DNA of 64,000 nucleotides, from positions 1-64,000 of the forward strand of contig NZ_QZVS01000083.1 in assembly GCF_003602235.1 (NCBI RefSeq), read 5' to 3'. Below, piece after piece: positions 26,375 through 34,696 of the stretch. Under the pieces are notes generated by a model, which did no database searches, was not told the DNA's origin, and was given only the letters and a program-made list of their open reading frames with translations. Position 1 is the stretch's first letter, and each line of letters starts with the position of its first letter. This DNA is from Cryobacterium melibiosiphilum (lineage in GTDB: Bacteria; Actinomycetota; Actinomycetes; Actinomycetales; Microbacteriaceae). Made by a program: the position numbers and the translations under genes.

Positions 26375-27694
26375 GTGATCCCGTCCCCCGCATTCCGCAC
26401 TGACCGCTATGAGCTCACCATGGTCGATGCCGCCATCCAGAGCGGCACCGCAGACCGAGAGTGCATGTTCGAGGCGTTCGCGCGCCGGCTGCCGCCGGGA
26501 CGCCGCTACGGCATCCTCGCCGGGACCGGTCGCCTGCTCGAGCTCATTCGGGCGTTTCGCTTCACTGATGCGGACATCGGCTGGTTGGAAGAGAACGCGG
26601 TCGTGCGCCGCCCCACCCTCGATTGGCTGGCCGACTACTCCTTCAGCGGCAGCATCTGGGGCTATCAGGAGGGCGAGGCCTACTTCCCGGGTTCTCCGCT
26701 GCTCAACGTGCAGAGCACCTTCGCCGAGGGGGTTCTGCTCGAGACGCTGATTCTCAGCGTGCTCAACTACGACACCTCCGTCGCGAGTGCCGCCGCGCGC
26801 ATGGTCTCGGTGAGTCTTGGCCGTCCGCTCGCCGAGATGGGGTCCCGCCGAACGGGCGAACACTCCGCCGTGGCCGCCGCCCGCGCCGCCTACATTGCCG
26901 GGTTCTCCTCCACCAGCAACCTCGAGGCCGGGCGCAGCTGGGGAATCCCGACCATGGGAACGGCCGCCCATTCATTCATGCTGCTGCACGACACCGAAGA
27001 GGATGCCTTCCGCGCCCAGGTAGCCGCCTTCGGGCCCGGCACGACCCTGCTCGTGGACACCTATGACGTGCCCACCGGAATCGACCTCGCCGTAGCCGTC
27101 GCCGGACCGGCGCTGGGGTCGATCCGCATCGACTCCGGTGACCTGCCGACCGTCGTCGCGGCGGCGCGTGCACAGCTCGACGCGCTCGGCGCGGTGCAGA
27201 CTCGCATCACGGTGACGAGCGACCTGGACGAACATGCCATCGCCGCGCTGTCGGCATCGCCGGTGGACGCGTTCGGCGTGGGGACATCCGTCGTCACCGG
27301 CTCGGGCGAGCCCGCCGCGGGAATGGTCTACAAGCTGGTCGCCCACAAGAACGATGCCGGTCAGTGGACCAGCGTGGCGAAGACATCGACCGCCAAGCTC
27401 TCCGTGGGCGGCCGGAAGACCGCGCTGCGGCGACTCGATTCAGCGGGCATCGCCCGAGAAGAGATCGTGCAACTCGGAGATGGCCCGGAGGGCACAATTC
27501 CCGCCCCGCACGGCGGCCTGGAGCGCGAACTGCTGGTGCCGCTGATCGAGGGCGGCACCGTCGATGAACGCTTCGTGGGAGTGGCCGGCACGCAGCGCGC
27601 CCGCCAGCACCACGCGGCCGTCATGCAGGAACTACCGATCGAGGCCTTCCGCCTCGGTCGCGGCGATGCGGTCATTCCCACGTCGTATCGCTAG
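26375..27694 (+). CDS. pncB: nicotinate phosphoribosyltransferase
   Basis: 439 residues from GTG 26375. First enzyme of the Preiss-Handler salvage route: nicotinate + PRPP + ATP to nicotinate mononucleotide. Signatures: FRTDRYELTMVDAAIQSGTADRECMFEAFARRLPPGRRYGILAG at the N-terminus, EMGSRRTGEHSAVAAARAAYIAGFSSTSNLEAG in the middle (catalytic His region), LLVDTYDVPTGI, IRIDSGDL and DAFGVGTSVVTG for phosphate binding. Length is typical of the actinobacterial type. The NAD de novo operon is elsewhere in the window (49.3 kb); no copy of its candidate operator is seen here. Confidence 0.95.
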   Translation: MIPSPAFRTDRYELTMVDAAIQSGTADRECMFEAFARRLPPGRRYGILAGTGRLLELIRAFRFTDADIGWLEENAVVRRPTLDWLADYSFSGSIWGYQEGEAYFPGSPLLNVQSTFAEGVLLETLILSVLNYDTSVASAAARMVSVSLGRPLAEMGSRRTGEHSAVAAARAAYIAGFSSTSNLEAGRSWGIPTMGTAAHSFMLLHDTEEDAFRAQVAAFGPGTTLLVDTYDVPTGIDLAVAVAGPALGSIRIDSGDLPTVVAAARAQLDALGAVQTRITVTSDLDEHAIAALSASPVDAFGVGTSVVTGSGEPAAGMVYKLVAHKNDAGQWTSVAKTSTAKLSVGGRKTALRRLDSAGIAREEIVQLGDGPEGTIPAPHGGLERELLVPLIEGGTVDERFVGVAGTQRARQHHAAVMQELPIEAFRLGRGDAVIPTSYR

Positions 27695-27731
27695 GAGCAG
27701 AGGCTTCGGTGCTGAAACCAGGCTGCTCGGT

Positions 27732-28019
27732 TTAGCTGGCCTTCATCTTCTCGTAGATGGCCTTGCAGGTCGGGCAGACCGGGAATTTCTCGGGATCGCG
27801 GCCCGGAAGCCACTTTTTGCCACACAACGCCTTGACCGGCTTGCCTGAGAGCGCCGACTCCAGAATTTTGTCTTTGGGTACGTAGTGGGAGAAACGCTCG
27901 TGATCGCCGGGCTCGATCTGCTCCTGCTCGATGAGTTCTTCGAGTTCCCGGTCGAGGGTCGATGTGCCGCCGCCCGGCTGGCCTGGATCTGCGATGCTGG
28001 CGCGAATGTCCTGAGTCAT
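27732..28019 (-). CDS. DUF3039 domain protein
   Basis: 95 residues. Family features: STLDRELEELIEQEQIEPGDHERFSHYVPKDKI, then the metal-ribbon-like KALCGKKWLPGRDPEKFPVCPTCKAIYEKM with Cys pairs C-x(n)-CPTC. The family is small, actinobacterial and uncharacterised; the Cys pattern suggests zinc binding. Convergent with pncB; TAGACT (28026-28031, minus strand) sits 6 bases before the ATG. Confidence 0.88.
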   Translation of the reverse strand: MTQDIRASIADPGQPGGGTSTLDRELEELIEQEQIEPGDHERFSHYVPKDKILESALSGKPVKALCGKKWLPGRDPEKFPVCPTCKAIYEKMKAS

Positions 28020-28025
28020 GCACTC

Positions 28026-28031
28026 AGTCTA
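28026..28031 (-). promoter_or_regulatory. -10 box of a leaderless DUF3039 promoter
   Basis: TAGACT on the minus strand ends 6 bases before ATG 28019; no ribosome site between. Confidence 0.38.
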
Positions 28032-28059
28032 AGCCTCCGCTCCCGGGTGCGTCCGACGG

Positions 28060-28182
28060 GTTAGGTCCAGTAATACAACTCGCGCAGCTCGTATTTTTGC
28101 GTAGATAAATACGTTTACATTATGCATTGTGTATTTATAGTCTTGAATTTCAGTTCTAGATTGCTAAACTGAGAATAGGTCA
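28060..28182. other. AT-rich segment upstream of the DUF222/HNH gene
   Basis: Much lower GC than anything nearby. It has three alternately oriented hexamers, GTATTT (28089), AAATAC (28106) and GTATTT (28130), which can form two hairpins or serve as protein sites. Candidate promoter TAAACT occurs at 28165-28170. No gene is visible in it. Confidence 0.5.
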
Positions 28183-29694
28183 TTGACACTCCCGTCGGAC
28201 ACAGATTCCGGCCACGAAGCGGTTGAGGCGCTCACTGAAGTTCAGGAGCGTCTCGCCGAAGTTCTTGCTGGGCTCAGCGTCTCACGACCATCTGACATGG
28301 CGGCGGTCGGGGTGATGGGCGGGCTGGAGAATCTGGGCCGGCTGGTTGACGCCGCCCGGGTCTCGGCGGCCCATGACGTCGCGCAGCGGGCGGCGATCGA
28401 TGTCGGCTCCGGCAGCCTGATCAAGAAGCTCGGCTGCCGCAACACGATCGACGTGATCACCACGGTGACGCGGGTGTCGGTGCGGGAGGTGAAACGGCGC
28501 CTGGCGCTGGGCAACTTCACCGCGGTGCGCGCCGGGGTGGGCGCGCCGCTGCCGGTGCTGTATCCGGCCGTCGGCGCGGCCCTGTCCGCCGGAACGATCG
28601 GGGTCGATGCGGCCGAAATCATCGTCACAGGCCTCGATAAAGTGGCTCGGCGGGCCGATCAGGGCCAGCTGGATGCTGCCGAGCAGCACCTGGTCGACGT
28701 GGCGACCGGCGCTCCCACTGTCGACGCCACCGGCGACCCGTGCCCAGGGTTCGCGTTTCCCGCCGATGGCGTGCGCGGGCTGTTGGCGGTCTATCAGGCC
28801 CACCTTGACCCGAACGGTATCGCCCCACAGGACCGCGCCCGCGAGGCCAAAAGCAGCATTGGCTTCGGCCAGTTGCGTGACGGCCTCTACCCCTTGACCG
28901 GCGGCATGACCCCGCTCGATCGCGGCATCATGGAGAAGCTCTGGGCCGCGCACTTCGCCACCAGCACCCCCACCTTCGTCACCACGGACAGCACGGACAG
29001 CACGGACAGCACGGACAGCAGCGAAGACTCGGACAGCACGGAGGGTCTGGGTGATGCTGGAGACGGTACGGAGGCCCGCCCGGTCGTCTCCGTCGATACC
29101 CGGCCAGCGGGCGAGAAACGGGTCGACGTGTTGCGGGCCCTGTTCGTCGCCGGCGCCCGCGACCCCGAGGCACCCACCATCGGCGCCGCCGCCCCCACCG
29201 TCATGGTGCACGTGAACGCCGCCGACCTCGAAGCCGGCCGCGGGGTCGGCTGGATCGACGGCCTCGACGCCCCGATCTCCCTCACCACCGTCACCGACCT
29301 GATGAAAATCAGCAACGTTGAACCCGTCGTCTTCGACCATAAGGGCAAAATCGTGCAGGTCGGCAGCGTGCAAAACCGCCGCAAACGCCTCTTCGACCAC
29401 CTGCAACGCCGAGCCATCACCGCCCGCGACGGCGGCTGCGTCATTCCCGGCTGCACCGTGCCCGCCTACTTCTGCGAAGTCAACCACGTCATCCCCTACA
29501 GCCAAGGCGGAGACACCGTGATATCAAATGGGTCGTTGATCTGCTGGTGGCATCACCAAGGCCTCGACAACATCGGCGGCTGGCGCATTCGCATGGTCAA
29601 CGGACTACCCCAGGTCAAAGCACCGCACTGGCTCGACCCCACCGACACCTGGCGACCACCCCAAAAACACCGCGCCAGCAGTCCCAGTAGCTAG
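28183..29694 (+). CDS. DUF222 / HNH endonuclease-like protein (13E12-repeat type)
   Basis: 503 residues from TTG 28183; a stop codon five codons upstream leaves no ATG or GTG alternative before residue ~39. N-terminal DUF222 domain (ENLGRLVDAARVSAAHDVAQRAA, RVSVREVKRRLALGNFTAVRA). C-terminal HNH nuclease motif: DGGCVIPGCTVPAYFCEVNHVIPYSQGGDTVISNGSLICWWHHQGLD, with two Cys, the paired His and the final HH. The family occurs in many copies in actinobacteria and its function is unknown; nicking or DNA-processing activity is inferred. A TDS repeat (9-bp array at 28984-29019) lies in the linker. The AT-rich upstream segment is unlike its neighbours and may mark past transfer. Confidence 0.82.
   Translation: MTLPSDTDSGHEAVEALTEVQERLAEVLAGLSVSRPSDMAAVGVMGGLENLGRLVDAARVSAAHDVAQRAAIDVGSGSLIKKLGCRNTIDVITTVTRVSVREVKRRLALGNFTAVRAGVGAPLPVLYPAVGAALSAGTIGVDAAEIIVTGLDKVARRADQGQLDAAEQHLVDVATGAPTVDATGDPCPGFAFPADGVRGLLAVYQAHLDPNGIAPQDRAREAKSSIGFGQLRDGLYPLTGGMTPLDRGIMEKLWAAHFATSTPTFVTTDSTDSTDSTDSSEDSDSTEGLGDAGDGTEARPVVSVDTRPAGEKRVDVLRALFVAGARDPEAPTIGAAAPTVMVHVNAADLEAGRGVGWIDGLDAPISLTTVTDLMKISNVEPVVFDHKGKIVQVGSVQNRRKRLFDHLQRRAITARDGGCVIPGCTVPAYFCEVNHVIPYSQGGDTVISNGSLICWWHHQGLDNIGGWRIRMVNGLPQVKAPHWLDPTDTWRPPQKHRASSPSS
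28984..29019 (+). repeat. 9-bp tandem array, four units, in the DUF222/HNH linker
   Basis: Four units of ACGGACAGC encode TDS repeats between the DUF222 and HNH domains; imperfect copies continue to about 29040. Confidence 0.87.
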
Positions 29695-29774
29695 AACCAG
29701 CTCCGGCCGAGAACATGGCCGCCGCGCCACCGCACCCATGGGCATCTGCGAGCGTGGCAAGCCAGGAGTTCGCC

Positions 29775-31349
29775 CTAGGCGCGCAGGGCAGAGGCCAGAA
29801 TTTCAGGCCCGCGCCGCTCGAAGGCCCGCGCGCCGCGCCACACCCCGATCACCAGCGCGAGCAGGCCCATCCCGACCCCATAGTAGAGGGACTGCATGAA
29901 CCAGTAAGGGTCGACAAAGATGCCGAGCAGCAGCCCGAGGATTGCGGGGCTGGACAACACGATCGCACCGGTGAACGTAAGCGACTGCACGATCGCCGAG
30001 CCCGTATCGGAGGCCTGTGGTTGTGCAAACGGACTGTCTCCGGGCTTGGTGGCCGGGTAGGGGAAGCGCGCCGAGGTGTAACTGGAGAAGCCCAAGCCCG
30101 TCAGGAAGATGCACGTGCTCACTCCCAGCATCGCCGGGAGGGGGCCCCAATCGCCATAGAAGAACACGCTGAGCGCCGAACCGAGACCGATCAGTGGAAT
30201 ACCGACCACGAGGGTCGGTATCAAGCGACCGACGCGGTCGGCGACGCCCCGGGTTCCCGAGGCGACGTGCAACCAGATCGCAGTGCTGTCATAGGCGACG
30301 TCATTGTGGATCGTCCAGCCGAGGAACAGGCACATCAGAGGCACGGGCAGCAGCGTGAGGTAGTGCTCCGGGACTCCGGCGATCGTCAGGGGGAGGTACA
30401 CGAGGATCGGGACAACCGGGATCATGATGAGCGACACCCAGTACCGTGAGTCCCTGCCCCAGGACGTGATGCTGCGGGCGGCGATCGCTCCTGCGGGAGT
30501 GTGCGGCAGCCGGCCGAACCAGCTGAGCCCCGCGTAGTGCTTCGCGGCAGCTTCCCGACCCGGAGTCACCAGCATCCGGGCCACGAGTGCGACCCAGGCC
30601 AACCAGAGCAGCCCCACCGTAACGCCCGCCAGGAGAAGCCGCAGAAGGGCAGACCCCCACGCGCCCGCAACGGCATCACCGGGAACCGCCCAGGCAGCGC
30701 CCAGCGGAGTCCAACCGAGGATCGCGCTGAGACCACCCAACAAGTCCAGGCCGTATCGGCTCCATTCCACGTTCAGCAGCAGAAAAGCGACCGGAGCCCC
30801 GATGAGCAGAACAAGCACTCCCGTTGCTCCGGAGAATTCCCGTGAACGCCGCGTCGACAGCAGAAAGGCGGCCAGCGATGTACTCACGCGCGTCGCCAGC
30901 ATGCACGTGACGAACAACAGCGCGGCGGCGACCAGGGCGAACAGTGTGACGAGGACTCCCCTCGACCACGTCACGACCGAGGCGAGCAGCGCGAGTCCAA
31001 GCACGAGGGCCGGAACGCCCACGAAGGAGGAGACCAGAAGTCCCCCGGCAATCGTGCGCGTCGGCATGCCCAGAAGGGCAAAGTTTCGCGGATCCATGGT
31101 GTCGTCGATACCCACCAGGAGAGGGACCAGAAAGAACCCCAGCAGGACGACCGCGCCGGCAACCGTGCAGACGTCGCGAATCAGGGTGACGTCCTCGACG
31201 AATCGGGCGCTGACCAGAACGGCGACGAGGCCGCCGGCGATACCCAGACCGTAGGCGAGGCCAACCAGAATTCCCACGACCTGCCAGGGGCTCCGCCGAA
31301 ATGCGTTCCCGAGCAGACGGATCTTCAGTCCGAGAAGCTGTGCAACCAT
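29775..31349 (-). CDS. ABC transporter permease (ABC-2 type), large
   Basis: 524 residues with about 12 hydrophobic segments in clusters, including VVGILVGLAYGLGIAGGLVAVLVSA, TVAGAVVLLGFFLVPLLVGIDDTMDPRNFALL, and C-terminal SLTFTGAIVLSSPAILGLLLGIFV. It is the membrane partner of the ATPase encoded just upstream; its start overlaps that gene by 25 bases. The family resembles large ABC-2 exporters of actinobacteria with unknown cargo. Confidence 0.85.
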   Translation of the reverse strand: MVAQLLGLKIRLLGNAFRRSPWQVVGILVGLAYGLGIAGGLVAVLVSARFVEDVTLIRDVCTVAGAVVLLGFFLVPLLVGIDDTMDPRNFALLGMPTRTIAGGLLVSSFVGVPALVLGLALLASVVTWSRGVLVTLFALVAAALLFVTCMLATRVSTSLAAFLLSTRRSREFSGATGVLVLLIGAPVAFLLLNVEWSRYGLDLLGGLSAILGWTPLGAAWAVPGDAVAGAWGSALLRLLLAGVTVGLLWLAWVALVARMLVTPGREAAAKHYAGLSWFGRLPHTPAGAIAARSITSWGRDSRYWVSLIMIPVVPILVYLPLTIAGVPEHYLTLLPVPLMCLFLGWTIHNDVAYDSTAIWLHVASGTRGVADRVGRLIPTLVVGIPLIGLGSALSVFFYGDWGPLPAMLGVSTCIFLTGLGFSSYTSARFPYPATKPGDSPFAQPQASDTGSAIVQSLTFTGAIVLSSPAILGLLLGIFVDPYWFMQSLYYGVGMGLLALVIGVWRGARAFERRGPEILASALRA

Positions 31350-32860
31350 TCCATGCCCTCCGCGACCGTGCGCCCGCCGGCCAGCTCGATAAAGCGTTCC
31401 TCGAGCGTGGACGTGCCGCGTACGTCGGCGATCGTCCCGGAGGCCAGCACAGTGCCCTGAACGATTATGGCAACGTGATCGCAGACCCGTTGGATGAGAT
31501 CCATCCCGTGGCTGCTGAGCAGTACCGTGCCACCACTGGCCACGTATTTCTGCAGAATCTCCGTCACGTTGACGGCAGAAACCGGGTCGACCGACTCGAA
31601 CGGCTCGTCGAGCACGAGAACGCGTGGTGAGTGGATCATGGCGCAGGCGAGCGCGATCTTTTTCGTCATTCCGGCCGAATAATCGGCGACGAGCCGGTTG
31701 AGGGCGTCCTCGAGACCGAACGCGGCAGCCAGGTCGGCGCTGCGCTCGCGCACCGCACGGTTGTCGAGTCCGCGGAGGGTGCCCGAGTAATAGAGCAGTT
31801 GGGCACCTGTCAGCCGATCGAACAGGCGCAGGCGATCCGGCAGTACGCCAATGAGTCGTTTGGCCTGCACGGGCTTGGCCCAGACATCGATACCGTGGAC
31901 GTGGATCGACCCGGCGTTGGGTCGGAGCAGCCCGGTGATCATCGACAGCGTCGTGGTCTTTCCCGCTCCGTTGGGACCGACGATGCCGTAGAAGGATCCG
32001 GCTCGCACCTGCAGGTCGATGCCGGCGACGGCCGTGTTGGGCCCGAATTTTTTCATCAGGCCTGAGGCTCGCACGACGACCGGCGCGAGGGGGTCGGCAA
32101 GCTCAACGGTCGGGCGCTCGACGACCGCAACCGGCTTGCGTTTCTTCTGCCGCGGGACCGCCGTGCTCGGGACCGTCAGGGTTTGCGGGTCAGCCTGAGA
32201 ATGCGGGTCCGCTGGAGAAAGCGGAGCAGCTACAGAACGCGGAGCAGGCGGAGAATGCGGGGCCTCGATAGTGTCCAGTGGCGACGTGGTCTGGACCGTG
32301 GTGACCAGAGTCTCGGCGGCAAATTCCGCGGCGGCGGACACTTCTGCGGCACGTTCCGCCTCGGCGGCGGCAAGCGTTCGAGCTTCGACCTCGAGCGCGG
32401 CTGCTCGTGCCGCCGCTGCGGCCTTGGCTTCGCGGGCGGCGGTCGCACGGAGGGCCGCAGCAGCACTGGCGGCCGTTTTCGCAGCACTCGACCGAGCAGC
32501 GCCAAGCCGGGCCGAAGGTGCCGACGCGGCCGCACGGGCACGGGCCTGGCTGCGAACCGCCGCAGCAGCCTGTGCGGTGTTGGTCGCTGTCGTGCGCGGG
32601 ACAGCCGACTTCGGCGCGACGGGAGGCACGGCCACGGACTTCTCCGCCGCGGCGGACTTCACGCCTACGGCAGGCTTTCCTGGCGTCGCGGACTTTCCCG
32701 CCCGGGCGGGGGCCGTTCGCGGTCGCGCCGAACCGGACGGTTTGGGGCGTCCGGATGCCGTGCGAGCACGACTGGCGATCTCGGCCGGGACCGGCACCTC
32801 TGCTGAAGAGATCGAGACCTCGGCTGTCGGGGAATCGGCTCTCGGGGCTACGGGGGTCAC
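31325..32860 (-). CDS. ABC transporter ATPase with ~250-residue Ala-rich N-terminal extension
   Basis: 511 residues from GTG 32860. The ATPase begins near residue 263 (VVVRASGLMKKFGPNTAVAGIDL): Walker A GPNGAGKTT near 293-301, signature YSAGMTKKIALA, Walker B VLVLDEPFESVDP, switch His in SSHGMDL. The N-terminal half is low complexity, first Pro/Lys/Val-rich, then a long Ala-rich block with regular Arg/Glu (AAAAVRSQARARAAA, ALEVEARTLAAAEAERA) that may form a helix or coiled coil. Codon use and start position suggest the extension is real: TAGGTT (32867-32872) lies 6 bases before the GTG. A shorter product from an internal start cannot be excluded. It is paired with the permease downstream. Confidence 0.85.
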   Translation of the reverse strand: MTPVAPRADSPTAEVSISSAEVPVPAEIASRARTASGRPKPSGSARPRTAPARAGKSATPGKPAVGVKSAAAEKSVAVPPVAPKSAVPRTTATNTAQAAAAVRSQARARAAASAPSARLGAARSSAAKTAASAAAALRATAAREAKAAAAARAAALEVEARTLAAAEAERAAEVSAAAEFAAETLVTTVQTTSPLDTIEAPHSPPAPRSVAAPLSPADPHSQADPQTLTVPSTAVPRQKKRKPVAVVERPTVELADPLAPVVVRASGLMKKFGPNTAVAGIDLQVRAGSFYGIVGPNGAGKTTTLSMITGLLRPNAGSIHVHGIDVWAKPVQAKRLIGVLPDRLRLFDRLTGAQLLYYSGTLRGLDNRAVRERSADLAAAFGLEDALNRLVADYSAGMTKKIALACAMIHSPRVLVLDEPFESVDPVSAVNVTEILQKYVASGGTVLLSSHGMDLIQRVCDHVAIIVQGTVLASGTIADVRGTSTLEERFIELAGGRTVAEGMEWLHSFSD

Positions 32861-32866
32861 CCCGCT

Positions 32867-32872
32867 AACCTA
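32867..32872 (-). promoter_or_regulatory. -10 box of a leaderless ABC ATPase promoter
   Basis: TAGGTT on the minus strand, 6 bases before GTG 32860. It supports the long N-terminal form of the protein. Confidence 0.4.
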
Positions 32873-32896
32873 CCAATTCGACCCTGACACCCGCAT

Positions 32897-32935
32897 GTGG
32901 GTCAGTGCTGTGGGTCAGTGCTGCGGGTGAGTGCT
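32897..32935. repeat. 13-bp tandem array, three units, between divergent genes
   Basis: GTGGGTCAGTGCT twice, then GCGGGTGAGTGCT. It lies 25 bases upstream of the ABC ATPase -10 box. The rest of the gap to 33135 is AT-richer (TTGAACACAAAATTCGATC near 32958) and holds no gene; a promoter for the rightward cytidylyltransferase gene is expected there. Confidence 0.8.
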
Positions 32936-33135
32936 GCGGGGACTGACCGGGTCACGAGTTGAACACAAAATTCGATCATCCTTGGCCCAATTCTCGTCAA
33001 AGTGTATGGTGATAGTGGCATAACGATGTGTCTTTGTGTGAACCAGAGGGTAAACCTTGGGCAAACTCTGACTCGGCATGACCTGAGACGAGGAGTTGGC
33101 CGGGGCGGGCCCACACCATTCTTGAGGAGATAATC

Positions 33136-33828
33136 GTGACCACCCAGGTAGTCATTCTCGCGGCCGGCATGGGCAGCCGTCTCGGCCGCTCGCTTCCGAA
33201 GCCGCTGACCGAGCTCAGCGACGGCCGCACCATCATGCAGCAGCAGTTCGACAACATTGCGCACGCCTTCGGCACGGTCGCCAAGGTCACCATCGTTGTC
33301 GGCTACAAGCTTGAGCACATCATCGAAGCCTTCCCCCAGGCTTCCTTCGTATACAACGAGCAGTACGACCAGACGAACACCTCGAAGAGCCTGTTGCGCG
33401 CGCTGCAGGCATCCGCACCCGGCGGTGTGCTGTGGATGAATGGTGATGTGGTCTTCGACCCGGCCATTCTCGACCGTGCCGCGGCCATGATGGTGCGCAA
33501 CCAGTCCTTCGTCATGGTCAACACCGACAAGGTATCCGACGAAGAGGTCAAATACACGATGAGTCCCGAGGGCTACATCAAGGAGCTCTCCAAGACCGTC
33601 AAGGGCGGACTCGGCGAAGCCGTCGGCATCAACTACGTGTCGGCGACCGACAAGGCCCTGCTGATCCGGCACCTCGCCAAGGTAGACGCCCAGGACTACT
33701 TCGAGCGCGGTATCGAGCTCGCGATCGAGAAGAACCGCATGCTCGTCGAGCCGATCAACATCTCGGACTTCTACGCGGTCGAGGTCGACTTCGCCGAAGA
33801 CCTCGAGCGCGCGAACCTCTTCGTCTGA
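33136..33828 (+). CDS. LicC-like sugar/choline-phosphate nucleotidyltransferase
   Basis: 230 residues from GTG 33136, with TTGAGGAGATAATC upstream as ribosome site. N-terminal signature VVILAAGMGSRLGRSLPKPLTELSDG is the NTP-binding loop of the nucleotidyltransferase fold; the metal site is WMNGDVVFDPAIL. Overall layout and short length resemble LicC phosphocholine cytidylyltransferase and related CTP-using enzymes. In this neighbourhood it may make a CDP-activated head group for the CDP-alcohol phosphotransferase at 39.0 kb or the glycerophosphotransferase at 36.8 kb; this is inference. The nucleotide and substrate are not certain. Confidence 0.75.
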   Translation: MTTQVVILAAGMGSRLGRSLPKPLTELSDGRTIMQQQFDNIAHAFGTVAKVTIVVGYKLEHIIEAFPQASFVYNEQYDQTNTSKSLLRALQASAPGGVLWMNGDVVFDPAILDRAAAMMVRNQSFVMVNTDKVSDEEVKYTMSPEGYIKELSKTVKGGLGEAVGINYVSATDKALLIRHLAKVDAQDYFERGIELAIEKNRMLVEPINISDFYAVEVDFAEDLERANLFV

Positions 33829-33885
33829 CCGACGTGGCTGCGCCCCTGAGGCCAGCAGTGTGAATTGGCAGGGTCGGCGCTCCTC

Positions 33886-33891
33886 TACGAT
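33886..33891 (+). promoter_or_regulatory. -10 box of a leaderless ABC-2 permease promoter
   Basis: TACGAT ends 7 bases before GTG 33899. It selects that start over GTG 33860. Confidence 0.4.
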
Positions 33892-33898
33892 AGATCGC

Positions 33899-34696
33899 GT
33901 GAATAGCTCCGCCCCCGCCGTGCACCCGCGCACGCCCGCTGCCCGGTACCGGCATTCCCTCTGGCTCCTGACGCAGCGTGACCTGCGCGTACGGTATTCG
34001 ACGTCGGTCCTCGGTTACTTCTGGTCGATCCTCGACCCGCTCGTCATGGCCGGGATCTATTGGTTCGTCTTCACCCAGGTCTTCCAGCGTGACGTCGGTA
34101 ATGAGCCGTACATCGTGTTCCTGTTGAGCGCGCTGCTGCCGTGGATGTGGTTCAACGGCACGGTGTCCGATTCGACCCGGGCGTTTTTGCGCGAGGCGAA
34201 ACTGATTCGGTCGACGCGTATCCCGCGCACCATCTGGGTGAATCGGCTGGTCCTGTCCAAAGGCATCGAATTCGTGGCAGCGATACCCGTGCTCGTGCTG
34301 TTCGCCATCCTGTTCGGGGCGGAACTGAACGCCGAAGCGGTGTTCTTTCCCCTCGCCATCCTGATTCAGACCGTTCTGACCGCCGGGGTCGGGCTGCTCG
34401 TCGCGCCGCTCGTGGTCTTCTTCCGCGACCTCGAGCGCGCCGTCAAGCTCGTCCTGCGCTTTCTCTTCTACGCCTCTCCGGTCATCTACGGCACCGCCGA
34501 TCTCCCCTCGAACCTGCAGTTTTGGGCGGCCTTCAATCCGCTCAGCGGGATATTCAGCCTGTACCGCGCGGCTTTCTTTCCGGAACAGCTCGACTGGTTC
34601 GTCGTGGGTGTGAGCGCGGCCATGTCACTGGCCTTCCTGGGCCTGGGGCTGTTGGTCTTCACCCGCACCGAGCGCGCCGTCCTGAAGGAGATCTGA
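33899..34696 (+). CDS. ABC-2 type glycopolymer export permease (Wzm/TagG-like)
   Basis: 265 residues from GTG 33899 (VNSSAPAVHPRTPAARYRHSLWLL); a GTG 13 codons upstream with a GAGG site is the alternative. About six membrane segments. Typical blocks: LLTQRDLRVRYSTSVLGYFWSILDPLVMAGIYWFVFTQVF, PYIVFLLSALLPWMWFNGTV, and the late RFLFYASPVIYGTADLP and FNPLSGIFSLYRAAFFP. It exports lipid-linked polysaccharide or teichoic acid across the membrane with the ATPase encoded next, whose ATG overlaps this stop codon by one base. Confidence 0.9.
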   Translation: MNSSAPAVHPRTPAARYRHSLWLLTQRDLRVRYSTSVLGYFWSILDPLVMAGIYWFVFTQVFQRDVGNEPYIVFLLSALLPWMWFNGTVSDSTRAFLREAKLIRSTRIPRTIWVNRLVLSKGIEFVAAIPVLVLFAILFGAELNAEAVFFPLAILIQTVLTAGVGLLVAPLVVFFRDLERAVKLVLRFLFYASPVIYGTADLPSNLQFWAAFNPLSGIFSLYRAAFFPEQLDWFVVGVSAAMSLAFLGLGLLVFTRTERAVLKEI

